Of a stretch of 64,000 nucleotides of DNA, positions 1 through 11,140 are shown piece after piece (positions within the stretch are counted from its first letter, which is position 1; the number at the start of each line of letters is the position of its first letter). The stretch is taken from NCBI GenBank assembly GCA_008828725.1, contig MEHQ01003564.1:385906-449905 (forward strand), written 5' to 3'. Under the pieces are notes generated by a model, which was not told the origin of the DNA, searched no databases, and saw only the letters and a program-made list of their open reading frames with translations. Origin of the DNA: Saccharina japonica. Taxonomy: Eukaryota > Sar > Phaeophyceae > Laminariales > Laminariaceae. The position numbers and the translations under genes were made by a program.

Positions 1-2039
1 GAACGTCTCATATAACACTTGTATCTCGTACTGCTGTACAGTACGCGACACCAGTTAAGAATCTCTTAATTATGACCAGGCTGGAATTCTTATGTAAGGC
101 AGGGTGTGTCCTACACTATTTTCAGTACAAAAGAGGTCATGTTCTTATTTTCGTCTGAAAATCCAGCCTTAAATTCTGAACTGCCGAGTTCTTAAGTGCT
201 GTCGCGTACTGTACAGCGGTAGGGGACCGACGGTTAGACGCATACACGTATAATATACTTCATGGTTTGCGGATTTCCAGCAGAGAGCAGCGCACAGAAG
301 GGGCCAGTTCCCAAGTAGTTTCTTGGCAGGAACGTATTGTGTTGTTATCTGCTGGTTGGTCGGACGGTTTCTTCCCCGTCCCCTCGTTTTTGCAGAGTGG
401 TTATGCCGTCGAGGCCACAAGAGCCCCCCACGATTTACGTAGTTCAGGGGTGGTAGTTACCGCAATTCAGAGGTGTGACGTACCAGTAATCACCGATTTT
501 CTAGAAAATCTTTACCGCTCGCCTGGCTCGCCATCACATTACCGCTACCACCGGAAATACGGCAAGGCCTTTTCAATTGAGGGGATGCATCCTTATCATC
601 CCCGTTCAACGAAAATCGTCGAAGTCCCTACCGAACACGAAAGAGCCCCTCTTTTGTGTGTCACCTGCGAGCTCCAGTCTAGCTTAAAGAGAGGTACGTA
701 GAGCCAAGAATAAAACATAATTCCAGGGGTTTCCAGTGTATAAGGAGGCGTCATGTGATACCAGGTCAAAAAGAAGGCGAAACATCATATCACTCTGGGC
801 GGAAATATCAGGACCGTTTAGACACTAATATTAATATCAAGCGCTCCGTACCATTTCCGCCCAGGGTGGTACAGGGTGGTACAGGGGTTCATGACCCTGA
901 TTGCCTCGTGGTAACTACCACCTGATTTTTTTTGTCTTGGATATAGAGTAGAAACTTCTTGATTTTGGCTTGAATATGTCTTGTATGATATGTACTATAC
1001 ACTAATAGAATGGCCTTGTGTTTCCCGAATAAAAAAACTGTCGAGGGATCCATCACGATCGCAGTGGAACATGATATTGGCCTCCATGCGACGTGCGGGA
1101 GCTTCCTCCTGCCAGTTATTACTACGACGTAGCGAACTGGAGCTGTGTGGCTCGAGGTCGGTGCATCGCAACATGGCTGAATTAGGCTGTTCATATACAC
1201 CAACAAACGCAAAAAACACGCCTGGTCGAAACGTCAAAATAGCCTGCGGCCGCGGATATGTTGCCCACAAGCCACAACAGCGAACAACAGCCGCGGAATC
1301 GGGCAACGCCCTCTATGTATGTGGCGTGCGAGAGGTGTACTTAGTACGCTCAAAGCGCCCGATGCCGGCGGGCAGGCAAGGTAGAATCGCTGGTGGTTTG
1401 GTGTGTGATTGCGATGGTTACGGGGCATAAGAGCAACACACAGACATTAGTAGCAGCCTACGCGTTGTCTGCGACGTGACGACAGTTCCTAGAAACCTGC
1501 AGCTCCTATGTAGAGATAAAGCCTAAACTAGGGGGAACGATCGGCTGGTGTCATGAAGCAACTTATATTCATACGTGTCACGTTTAGACCGCACGTGCAA
1601 CATGCGGTTTCTTCTCCGATGCCGCGTGAGTTCGCTCCTGACACCGCCTGAAGTCTAGGTCCGAAAACACTGTTTTGGCCGCGTGTTAGGCGAGACTGTG
1701 GACGAACGCCTCTTCTTTTGGAAACCCGTGACTCGGTTGCCGGCACAAAATCGAGGGAACCCGAAAAATGAAGCACGCCTCGGCACTATAAAAGTTGCTC
1801 GCCCCGACTCGCGGCCTCAACAAAGATGTTTTAACGTTTTCCATTTATCAGAATGGAATGAAAAAAAGGGAAACGAGGAGAAGTAATAAGCGAATTGTAG
1901 TGAAAGAAGAGAATGACAACGGTTTCAAAATATTGGCGTACCTCGTAACGTAGCCACCACTCAAACGATACGACGCAATCGATACGAGAGCCGGAGCCAA
2001 ACACCAAACTCAGAATACCTTGACTCCATTGCACATATT
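1..2039. other. Left-edge region without a recognised gene
   Basis: No named gene is supported here. The stretch at about 61-250 resembles 32160-32330: both have a segment reading like GGTGTGTCxTACACTATT and end near a CGCGTACTG-type motif, so a dispersed repeat is likely. Two long open frames (267-701 and about 981-1430, plus strand) are present. The first is listed separately. The second is open on both strands and matches no family I know. Confidence 0.5.
267..701 (+). CDS. Unidentified open frame, possible exon
   Basis: A 144-codon open stretch that begins without ATG. It could be an internal exon: a CAG acceptor-like site lies near 280, and a good donor (AGAG|GTACGT) lies near 693-700, just before the stop. 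The translation has mixed, protein-like composition, including DVPVITDFLENLYRSPGS, but I recognise no domain. There is no neighbouring exon in a matching phase that I could find. It may be a gene relic, a transposon piece or chance. Confidence 0.2.
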   Translation: MRISSREQRTEGASSQVVSWQERIVLLSAGWSDGFFPVPSFLQSGYAVEATRAPHDLRSSGVVVTAIQRCDVPVITDFLENLYRSPGSPSHYRYHRKYGKAFSIEGMHPYHPRSTKIVEVPTEHERAPLLCVTCELQSSLKRGT

Positions 2040-2405
2040 TTATTTCAGGTGCCTAGTATATATATAGACTACTGGTACACTCACAGCATTTTCGCGGCTG
2101 TGTTGTGGATACTGCCTGTACTTGAATAAAATATTCGCAGATGCTCCCAGAAGTGGGAGTTGGGGTAAATTATTTTCGGGAGGGACACATTGGAGGTTTA
2201 TCACATGCCATCGGTCGTCAGCGTTCAATGCTCTGCCCATGCTGCTCATACCCACATTGCTTGGGGGGTTCTGAGCTGCGGGTTGCGGATACTGCCAGTA
2301 CTGGAAGTATACTCGGGGAATGAAGCATACTTGGAGCATCTGTGCAACCCAGTAAGAAAACGATGCTTGAAGTTTCCAGTACAAGACAGTAGTGGGTACG
2401 AGCAC
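2040..2405. repeat. Degenerate TACTCGG/GATACTGC-type repeat
   Basis: Short imperfect units such as GGATACTGCCTGTACT, GATGCTCCCAG and GTATACTCGG recur here. The same vocabulary fills the last intron of the GAF gene at 57228-58080, so these are two copies of one dispersed, internally repetitive family. Open frames on both strands are by-products of the repeat. Confidence 0.5.
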
Positions 2406-2719
2406 GCTTAAGATAGTAATACAGTTAAGAGAGAGGCCAAATCGGCTGGACCCTCCTACACCAAAGCTTTATATTTTCCACTGATGTGGATAAGAGAGAA
2501 CGTTAGTTAAGAGAGGTGTTTTCGGCCTGCACCACACCTCTCTTGAACAGGGGTACCCACTGCTGTAATAGAATGAGGGTCTTATCAACCGTCTCCAATT
2601 GGTGTACGTATGCGTGCAGCAGCATCAGGGGTATGATATTGCGCGCCTGTCGTACATGTCCTTTGCGTTGCGGTCCGTCCCCGGGTTATCAGAATTGTAG
2701 ATATTTGTGGAGGCATTTA

Positions 2720-2850
2720 TGATCCGGGGATGTCACCCTATCCTCCCCGGGTACCGCTGGACCCTAACCCCACGGGCTAATCGTTGATTGGCTGGGTTAA
2801 CAATGAGGTTAAGCCCCACCCGGGGAAGATACGGCCCCATCCCCGGACCT
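2720..2850. repeat. Short inverted-repeat (MITE-like) element
   Basis: The two ends are imperfect inverted copies: GATCCGGGGATG...CCCCGGGT at the left and ACCCGGGG...CATCCCCGGACC at the right, about 35 bp each, around a short centre. No protein can be encoded. I could not define a target-site duplication. 2851-3719 next to it holds no gene that I can support. Confidence 0.45.
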
Positions 2851-3727
2851 TATTCCCCACCCTCAGACGAATGCTACGTACGGTGCTGGTGCACTCTAAA
2901 CTTTCTGAGGTCCGTCACTTGTGCGCCCTCTACCTATATACAGTACAGGACACTAAATAAGAAACAAGCTAACAATAAGCCAGGCTGAGATTTAGAGGAA
3001 AATACGAAATTCGGGAGTCGTTACAAATTGAAATTAGTGTAGAAGGCACTATCTCTCAAACAAGAAATCCAGCCTGGACCAGATTTCCTTTTTCTTGTTA
3101 GGTATCCTGTAATGTACATCTCCCAAAACCTCACAAGAATAGGGGACCAATACGAACACTCCCACGGCCTGGGTGTGTAACGGATAACATTGCCACGACA
3201 CGAATGGGTTTCCAATAATAAGGCATGCTTTGTTGGGTAGATCCTCGGTGTAGGAGCCCCCGTCGGTCATAAATGTGTTGCCCTTAAGGTGCTTACGTTT
3301 ATTCCTCCATTGTAGCGCGCGTCCCCGGTCCCCAGCAGCTCGGCAGTTACGTACTCGGACTGATTCGTTTAGCCGTTAACTGCTGCAATCGGCATTTGTT
3401 TTCTCCCGGTATATATGCACTAATTGTTGTTGTTCCCCCCTCTCGAGACATGGAAGAAGTGAAACAGTAGTAATAGTCCGCCAACATTTGCCCAAAAGTG
3501 GCGTCTGAACCTTTTTACTCGCCATACGTAGCGAGCACTGCTATCTTGTTGCTGTTGTTGTTCTCACATTACTACTACGACGTACTGTAACCCGTCGAAA
3601 AAATATCCAGTCCGTGGTCACAGGACTGACAAGCTCCAATTAACTCCGGAGTGGAGTTACACCTCAGGAACAAAATTACAATACGAACGACTACGTACCT
3701 GTAATACAAAACAGCACACATCGTAGC

Positions 3728-4784
3728 CAGTGTTGTGAACCGATAACCGAAAGTCGGTTTTTTCGGTCGTTTTTTTTCGGTTTTTCCCGACCGAAAACCG
3801 ACTTTTTTTTTTTCGGTTTTTCGGTTTGTAAAAAAAACCGAAACCGAAAAACCGACTCGGTTTTTTTCGGTCGGTTTTTTTTTTCCCCGTCCCCTAAGTC
3901 AATAACGCCTACATATCTACATGAAAACCCCGTTATGTATGGACATCTGATACGCACACAGCACCCAGCACAGAGCACACAGCCCGCAGCAGCAGCAACA
4001 GCAGTCGCACAGGGCACGGGGTACAGCGGTACAGGGTACAGCAGTGCGTCGCGAGATTGCGAAGGATAGCCATGTCCGGTTCAGGCGGCAGTGCTGACTC
4101 TGACCTTGTGCCGGAGGCAGAGGCGGGTGCAGGCAAAGGGGAGGTGGAAGTGGAGAGCTCGGACGATGATATGATACCGTGAAGGTTGTGAGCAAGCCTC
4201 TCGGTGGTCGAGTTGCAGCGTCAAAGGCGGCGGCAGGCTTCGTGACCTGCAGACAGTCGAACTGTGTTCTTTACAAGAAACACGGCTGGCTCCGCCAGCC
4301 CCCCCTTCAGCAACCTAAAGTTCTTGACGGTGTTAGCTGTACGCTGCAAGTTGTATCTATATTTTTTCATTACATCATACATGGTATCTAGACTGCACAT
4401 CAGCAGCGCCATCGTGCCCTCGTTATCCTACTATTTTTTTTTATTGTAGCAACTGCTGTACCTGTAGCTATTGTCGACTGCAGATTATAAATTTGCATGT
4501 CGTCCTGTACCGTGTGTGTGTGGCGCAGCAGACGCAGGTACTGCAGGAGGGCCACTTGACACCATACCGTCACATTGTGCCAACACATGCGCATCGAACC
4601 CTTCGAAATGTAGACCAATTGGCTAGTTTAGTCGGGAAACCGACCGAAAAACCGACCGAAAAATTTCGGTTTCGGTTTCGTTTTTTTTCGGTTTAAACAA
4701 AAAAAACGACCGAAACCGACCGACTTTTCGGCGAGAAACCGAAAAACCGACCGAGTCCATTTTCATTTTCGGTTCACAACACTG
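3728..4784. mobile_element. Non-autonomous hAT-type DNA transposon, complete ends
   Basis: The element starts CAGTGTTGTGAACC and ends with its exact reverse complement GGTTCACAACACTG. It is flanked by a perfect 8-bp direct repeat, ATCGTAGC (3720-3727 and 4785-4792). Eight-base duplications and CAGTG-type ends are the hallmark of the hAT superfamily. Subterminal regions are rich in ACCGAAAAACCGAC-type motifs in both orientations, as expected for transposase-binding repeats. Inside, an ATG at 4072 opens a short acidic frame (MSGSGGSADSDL..., about 36 codons), which may be a leftover transposase first exon. No full transposase is present. The exact ends and duplication suggest a fairly recent insertion. 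Confidence 0.85.
4072..4182 (+). pseudogene. Short acidic frame inside the hAT element
   Basis: An ATG-initiated frame of about 36 codons, rich in Gly, Ser, Asp and Glu (ends ESSDDDMIP). It has no recognisable domain. Its place inside a short hAT element suggests the retained start of a transposase gene whose remainder has been lost. This is inference from position only. Confidence 0.3.
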
Positions 4785-4905
4785 ATCGTAGCGGAAGAGC
4801 ATCGTACACCTACGTATACTTCGTATATACACACCCCAAACAAGCAAATGCACGTGAAAAATGCAGCGTACGTGCGTATATACGTATATATGTATCAGAT
4901 ACATA

Positions 4906-4948
4906 CCGTATAACACACCGGGTGATAAGATAGCACACCCCCTCGGAA
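4906..4948 (+). repeat. Fragment of the CCGTATAACAC TIR family
   Basis: Reads TACCGTATAACACACCGGGT followed by a GATAAGATAGCACACCCC motif. This closely resembles the terminal repeat and internal repeats of the 1-kb element at 23787-24788, so it is an end fragment or solo terminus of the same family. Confidence 0.5.
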
Positions 4949-5057
4949 ATTTCCTCAGTCTAATTTTCTCGACAAAGGGGATGGCACAAAACGCCGAGCA
5001 ACGAGATCCTCGCAACGACACCACTTTGATCAGTAGCCTTTATTTACCGTGTGCTTG

Positions 5058-5405
5058 ACCCACAAATCGTACCAGGTAAAGTACCAAGTATAGTACGGTT
5101 TTTGTGGTGGTCCCGTACTTTTGTTTTCAGATTGTTCCAAAACGCGCGGCGAAGCCGCGCCCGGGTCGGGCCTTAGCCCCGACTCTACCGTTGGGGGTAG
5201 GCGTAAGGGTAGGGTTAGGGTTGGGTCGGCGCCTTCTCGTCGTTTTGGTTGGAAAAAAAAACATCCCAAAAACACGTAAAACCAGCAAGAAATCAAACTA
5301 TACTTGGTACTTAATCTGGTACGATTTGAAAAACATCCCAAAAACACGTAAAACCAGCAAGAAATCAAACTATACTTGGTACTTTATCTGGTACGATTTG
5401 TGGGT
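5058..5405. mobile_element. MITE with ~38-bp terminal inverted repeats
   Basis: The left end (ACCCACAAATCGTACCAGGT...) and the right end (...ACCTGGTACGATTTGTGGGT, with one mismatch region) are inverted copies of about 38 bp. Inside, about 68 bp is tandemly duplicated (about 5262-5330 and 5331-5398), and a telomere-like AGGGTTAGGGTTGGG run sits at about 5210. The element encodes nothing. No clean target duplication is visible. Confidence 0.6.
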
Positions 5406-5785
5406 TAAATACCGGTGAAGGCGCCTGCCTCACTTTTTGGTTGCGTGTGCCCACCTATTACAGGGGAAGCTAGCGTCCAGGACCAAGTATGCTTTTGATA
5501 AAAGTACTGGGATATTGTAGTTTTTTTTTTGTGTATGTGATAGGTCCTGGTTACTCATATGCCCCCTCCCCCCGTGATAGTTTCGGGAAAACTCGTGTCT
5601 GAAATTCGTCTCCAGGGGGTGTTATCTTCGTGCTTACGTATATCCGAGTTGCAACCGAAACCGAGAGGACCGCATACATCTATGCGAAGGGCGAAAAACA
5701 AAACGAATCAAATCAAATAAAATCGAAGCAAATCAAATCAAAAGGGAAAGAAGGAGTGTGAACAAGTAAACTAACTCCACGGCGC

Positions 5786-5827
<42 letters not shown>

Positions 5828-6530
5828 ATGCATGGATGCAGCTTGCTGCTGATGTGAGAGTTTTGGCGGCAGCAAATAATGCGCTCGAACCAGGTCTAAC
5901 CACTAACGCCGTACGAAATCTATTCGATCAGCGCGTTCGTCAAAGAGTATGGCAGTCGGAGCATGTCGGCGCAAGCGAAGCAAACCGCTCAAGCCACCCC
6001 CCCCCCCCATTCGGTTGGTAAGGGGGCTCGCTGGAGGTGTCGCCGTCTGCACGGGCCATGTACCTGGTATCCGGCTTCAGCATTAGACTACTCGTAAGCA
6101 CAGAGCAGTGTTCCTTCATAACCGGTGCCCATTTTGAATGTTCACTCAGTACTGATATACCTCTCCTTGTTCACCCCGCCTGTTGCTGTAGTCTATGCTT
6201 GTTGCTCGCATACCAGGTACCTGGCATTCGCATACGGGTTACCTGGTACCTGGTATATTATACGAGTAGTAAGACAAAACGCGGTATTATGTAACAGCAG
6301 CACTGTATGCGCATCGTACCTACACCTGTCAGGGTGTTGCTCAAGGCTCCGGCGTCTGGAACCGGAAGACGTGTTGAGCGCAACACGAGCGGCAGACGTG
6401 TTGTGCGCAAGGCGCGCTGCAGGCTTGTTAGCCTTGCGTAGTGATGCCGGCGGCAAATACATGCGATAAGTGCGTGAATATAGGCCCGAAAACCGCCTTG
6501 ACAAAGTGCGTTTAGACGTGTTGGTTTTAT
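5406..6530. other. Gene-free stretch with CTG microsatellite
   Basis: A (CTG)n run of about 13 units lies at 5787-5827. Four copies of the TACCAGGTA/TACCTGGTA 9-mer cluster at 6060-6255. The open frames seen here are short and unlike known proteins. Confidence 0.5.
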
Positions 6531-6840
6531 AGCACAGCCCACCGGCCTACTGAGTCACGTGCCTAAGTAGGCCAGTGGACTATGCTATATAACCAACACA
6601 ATCTGTACTTTCGGGTTCGTTGAATCTCACCTTGCTGTACGATTGATATCCGGGGCACTCCCTTCGCCACGGACTATTAATAGTATCCAGGAGCACACTA
6701 TCATAACTATTCATATTGTTTCCAGCGCGCACGCTCGAAAATAACAAATTATGAAATCGGCGAGATTCGAACTGCCGACCCACCCTGGGGGATTATATAG
6801 CACTACCCACTGAACCACTTAGTCACTAATCCCCAAGGGT
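6530..6840 (-). mobile_element. tRNA-derived SINE, copy A (minus strand)
   Basis: On the minus strand a Pol III A-box-like TGGTTCAGTGG (near 6815) is followed by a B-box-like AGTTCGAATCT (near 6770). A non-tRNA body follows that is shared with 8455-8755 (CATAATTTGT, CGAGCGTGCGCGCTGG, AGGGAGTGCCCCGGA, GAGATTCAACGAA). It ends in a hairpin built from GGCCTACT.../AGTAGGCC. Matching body, order and tail between the copies show a mobile SINE family rather than a functional tRNA gene. Confidence 0.7.
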
Positions 6841-6935
6841 AGGTCAGGAGTTCGAATCTCGCCGGTTTCATAATTTGTTATTTTCGAGCGTGCGCGCTGG
6901 AGACATGGTGAGTGGTTATGATAGTGTACTACCTG
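6829..6935 (+). mobile_element. 5' part of a second SINE copy, head to head
   Basis: Plus-strand sequence beginning CCCCAAGGGTAGG contains the B box GAGTTCGAATCTCGCC and the CGAGCGTGCGCGCTGG body segment of the same SINE. It stops being recognisable after about 6935. With copy A it forms a long inverted repeat centred near 6815. Confidence 0.6.
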
Positions 6936-7184
6936 GCATGGATGGCGAACTGCGTGCTTTTCCTTGGTTATTTCTGGTGGTCTTTCTTTCCCTTTCTTTG
7001 TTTTTATTTGCTTGGTGTATTGCCTGTCGTAGCTTCTCCAGGGGGGCACGACAACGATGCTACAGCAGCCCCTCGCATCAATTATTTTGTTTAATTTATT
7101 TATTTGTTTATTTTGCCGTGATCGCCTTTTGCCTTTGTCTCTCTGCCCCTCCGTAGGTTCCTAAGATTTTCTTTGGTTGCTCTG

Positions 7185-7808
7185 CTACGTACCTGGTACG
7201 TATTAATTTTGTTTTTGTTGTTTCCTCTTCTCTTTCCTGGACTCTCGTGTGTGGCACGAAAAATAAACGGAACTGAGTAGGAAGTGCCACGTATCCGTTA
7301 TATGGGTGGCGCCCAAGGGAATGGAGACGGAGGGGGGGGGGTTCGTAGGGAAACCACGGCGGACGGAAGCAGGAAAGAGNNNNNNNNNNNNNNNNNNNAG
7401 ATATCTACGTACCGTTTGGTGCTCCGTCTCTTTGGTCGTGTGGTCGGTCAATGGCAAGGCATTTGTTTCATGAGTTCAATAGGCCTGACTTAATGTCGGG
7501 GTAATTAAAAAAAACTTGACTTATTGTTTTCTGGGATCACAACGGTCCGGTTTCTTCCCTCCAATGTAGGACGGGGGGGGGGTGTGTGGTGTCGATAACT
7601 TTGTTTTTTGTGCGCCCACGTACGTAAGTATTCATTTTGTTTTTGTTATTTCTTCCTGTCTTGTCTTTCTGGTGTGGCACGAAGACGAACCTGGATGGAG
7701 TAGGAAGCGCCGCGCATCCCTTGTAAGGGTGGCGCTCAAGCGAATGGAGACAGGGGGGGTGTGCGATTCGTAGGGAAACCGCGGCGGACGAAAGCAGGAA
7801 AGAGACGG
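7185..7808 (+). repeat. Two direct copies of a ~190-bp segment, with gap
   Basis: 7185-7379 and about 7615-7808 share order and sequence: a TTTTGTTTTTGTT tract, GTGGCACGAA, GAGTAGGAAG, GGTGGCGC, CGTAGGGAAACC, GGCGGACG and GCAGGAAAGAG. They are diverged direct repeats. The 19-base N gap (7380-7398) lies right at the end of the first copy, so the assembly break is probably repeat-driven. Confidence 0.65.
7380..7398. other. Assembly gap (19 N)
   Basis: A run of undetermined bases at the end of the first direct repeat copy. Confidence 0.99.
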
Positions 7809-8089
7809 CAGGCAGAGTAGGTACCAGACAGACTAGCTGGTAGAACCTGTCTGTACTACGGGCACAAACCTGCCTCGGCTGACTAGAAGGTGGTTTTGGT
7901 GTGCTCCGGCTGCCTGTCCGTTCCTGTCGTTCTTAGTCTTGCTCTGCTTGCGCTGTTTTTCCAGTCCATTTCATTTCGTTTCATTTCATTTGCGTTTTTA
8001 TTGGCTGTCGCATCTCCTCTGGAAGAAGCACGACACTACTGTCATGCTTCTGTTTGGTTGTCCGATTGTTGATTTGCTTTATTATGGTT

Positions 8090-8127
8090 ACTTTTAATTT
8101 ATTTTTTCCTTTTCGCTTTTTTTCTTT

Positions 8128-8159
<32 letters not shown>

Positions 8160-8165
8160 TCTCTT
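8090..8165. repeat. Pyrimidine (T/C) low-complexity tract
   Basis: Runs of T interrupted by single C, of the form TTTTTTC. A short CA microsatellite follows at about 8375-8390. No coding capacity. Confidence 0.8.
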
Positions 8166-8390
8166 TCATGCACCTGGATTGCTAGCAGGGTAGGTCTTGC
8201 CTGTCGTCTATGGCATTGCATTGTCTGCTCTGCTTACTGCACTGAGCGTAGTATCTCTGTGTCGTAGTTTTGTGACCACATACTGTAACTGGTACCTCTC
8301 TAGGGCGAAGAATCGGCACGGACACTGGGTGTGCTGGATGTCGACGGGTAGAAAAAAAAGTTTAATGTGAAAAACACACACACACACACT

Positions 8391-8755
8391 CCTGGAAACT
8401 AGTCCGTGGCGGGGGGAGTGCCCCGGAGATCAATACAGGAAGGTGAGATTCAACGAAACCACTGAGCTACTAGTCCCCAAGGGTAGGGCGGGAGTTCGAG
8501 TCTCGTCGATTTCATAATTTGTCATTTTCGAGCGTGCGCGCTGGAGACATTATGAATGGTTATGATATAGTGTGCTCCTGGATACTAGTCCGTGGCGAAG
8601 GGAGTGCCCCGGAGATCAATACAGCAAGGTGAGATTCAACGAACCCGAAAGTACGTATTTTGTTGGTTCCGTAGCATAATATTAATAGTCCACTGGCCTA
8701 CTGAGTCACGTGACTTGAGTAGGCCAGTGGGCTATGCTATACAACCAACAAGACG
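8391..8755 (+). mobile_element. tRNA-derived SINE, copy B plus a partial copy
   Basis: 8391-8450 repeats the internal segment CTAGTCCGTGGCG...GAGATTCAACGAA, then 8455-8755 gives a longer copy. That copy has a B-box-like GAGTTCGAGTCTCG, the CATAATTTGT and CGAGCGTGCGCGCTGG blocks, a second GGGAGTGCCCCGGAGATC, and the terminal hairpin CACTGGCCTACTGAGTCACG with its complement GTAGGCCAGTGGG. The A-box side is degraded. Sequence order equals copy A on the other strand. Confidence 0.7.
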
Positions 8756-9504
8756 CCTTCAATATAATACCATGATCCATAGGCCCCACTGCCATAGACA
8801 GGGGCAAGTCTGGCATTTGTATATTTGCGAGTGCACAAGCGCGCAGATTTCGGCTGAGAAGCGTTTGTGTCCGTCTTTCTGGCTACCGCCGTCAGGGATT
8901 TGACGGCCACCGTGATGGTCGCCGCGGTCACTCGCAGCCTTCGTCTTTGCCGGGCCTCCATAGGCTCCTGGATCTCACAGCTCGACATACACTCTAAGCG
9001 ATCCCAGGTACTCGGTACTGTTTACCTGTGGACTCTGTACATTCAGTGCACCGGATTATTGGAGGCAGTGCACTCGTTCGAGCAATACGCCTATTTAGGG
9101 GTTTGGGGAGTTGTACACGTAGCAGTGAGATGCACACTACACTACACATACGCAGTCAGTACAGCTCCACTACGTTCAGTAGGCTGATGTTAGCTGTAGC
9201 TGTACGTAGTACCTACCTATCATATGTATATTTAGGGAGTTGAGAGTCGAACACGCAGCAGTGGTGTACTGGTAGCAGATGTGATGGTGTACAAAGATAC
9301 GCAGTCAAATCAATGCTTACCGGTGCACCAGATACTATTATACGTATCCCGTCAATGTAAATATATCGTATGCCATATAGAGCCAAGGGGTACACCCGCT
9401 TTTGAAGCCCTTGCTTGTTCGAGCTGATCCGACACAATCAGTCCATCACCAACAGCAGTGACACGGTAGAATGGCTGCATTCCCGAAATGCTCTCCTCTC
9501 GTGT
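8756..9504. other. Stretch with no supported feature
   Basis: Only short open frames unlike known proteins. No repeat structure that I can define. Confidence 0.4.
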
Positions 9505-9880
9505 GCTGTCCATATTTTTTTCAAAGTATTTTCTCGCAACGAGGTGCGCCTTTTCCTTCGCTTCTTCCGCCATCGTGCCCGCCGGCGCTCCACTAGGCCG
9601 GGAGCGGCCTCGGCCGCGCTTGCGTCATGTCCTGAGCGGCTCGTGTGGGCGGCGGTAAGCTGAGCAATCTACGAAGTCTACCACGACCTACCGTGATTCC
9701 TCCGTAGCGTGTCTAGGCGTTTTCTCAACTACGAGATGTGTCTTTTCCTCCGCCGATTTCGCCATCTTGCGCGCCGGCCCCGCTTGCCACCGGGAAGGAC
9801 CTCGCGTTCACTCGAACCATTTCGCGGCAGCTCATGCGGGCGGGAGCAAGCTGTGAACTCCACCAAATCTGCCATGATTG
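9505..9880 (-). repeat. Two diverged copies of an ORF-start segment
   Basis: On the minus strand, MAEEAKEKAHLVARK (ATG near 9573) and a second, diverged MAKSAEEKTHLV (near 9763) are preceded by similar Arg-rich GC-rich sequence. About 190 bp has thus been duplicated in tandem. The first copy opens a 73-codon frame with no domain I recognise. A transposon-derived start exon or a small gene relic are both possible. Confidence 0.4.
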
Positions 9881-11140
9881 CGAGCACGTTTACATGTATA
9901 TTTTGCAAATCGGCGGTCGACCGAGCGACGGCGCGAGCGAACGTAGCGACAGTGCAAGCGAACGGGGCGACGGCGCGATCAATGTCTGTGCAATGCAACT
10001 GTCTGCTCTCATTTTGCGCCAGGTACTGCTGTGTGCTGTGTTTTATTACTCGTCGTACGGTTGACGTGTCTGCTGGCACATACTGGTGTTGCCGTACGTA
10101 GTGCTGCTGCTACTACTACTACTACTACTACTACGGCGACGACTACGCCTATTACTACTACTACTGTTATTGAATTAGTTCTACATATAATACTACAAGC
10201 AATCTACTGCATCTCTTGGCCGTACTGTCGCATACCACGGTATATGGTACGCAGCTTCTGCGTTTGCCCACATACATAGATCGGCCACTGGCGGCGGGCA
10301 TCAGCCCCCTCATATTTAGTGTCATACTTCATACGCATAGTACTAGTAGTACCAACGAATGCATTACATTCAAATCAATCAACATCTACGAAGGTTAGAG
10401 GGTCGAAGATAGTTATATATCATCGTCGTCGTGGTTTGCCTTAGCCGTATAACCGGTGCCCCATGCCGACTACGTACACGGGGAGCAGTCGAATGAGCTC
10501 CACGTCTACTACACCTGATACACTCTCTGTGTTGATACCAGGTACTCTGTACATTGTACATGTGGCTGTGATTGATGTGAGGGGAGACCATTCCTCGACT
10601 CTCCGCTGTCAGGTGTTTATGAAAACTACTCGTAAAACTATTTATATTTCTACTGTTGTAGGACTGCTTGTGCGGCGGTAGATGTGTGTCTCTTCGGAAA
10701 ATGGCACCGTAGCTGGTGCTGTCTACCACGTACCTACCTGGCGCGTGCTATTATACGTATATACAAGGTACCATGGGGCCTGGTATGATTTTACCTGTTG
10801 TACATTGACCATGCCCACCGTAGTCGGCGGCGACTACACTCCTGCGTTACGACGTACCTGATGCCGGATTTTGTTTACCAGGTATTCCTGTACCTATGTA
10901 CACAGTTGGTCTTTGCGGCTGATCCGTACGAATTTCCCTGCTGTATTGTTGTACGCAAAATAATCTGCATCAAAACACGAGGCGCTCTTCATAATGGCGC
11001 AGGGTGTGCCGCTGTGTTGTCTCGGTTTGAAAATTAACAGCCAACAGCAAAAAGTTAAATCCGCGTAAGTTCGCGGGTGTGCTTTTTTGGGGTTATGGAT
11101 TCCCCCCCTGCGGTCGACCCCTCAAGCCGCGTCCCGTACC
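9881..11140. other. Gene-free stretch with small microsatellite
   Basis: A (TAC)n run at about 10108-10133. Otherwise only short open frames. Two copies of the TACCAGGTA 9-mer occur (near 10548 and 10877). Confidence 0.45.

Noticed and set aside
6749-6860. Functional tRNA genes at the GTTCGAATC sites
   Set aside because: B-box-like and A-box-like sites occur, but acceptor stems do not pair and the same body follows in each copy, as in a SINE.
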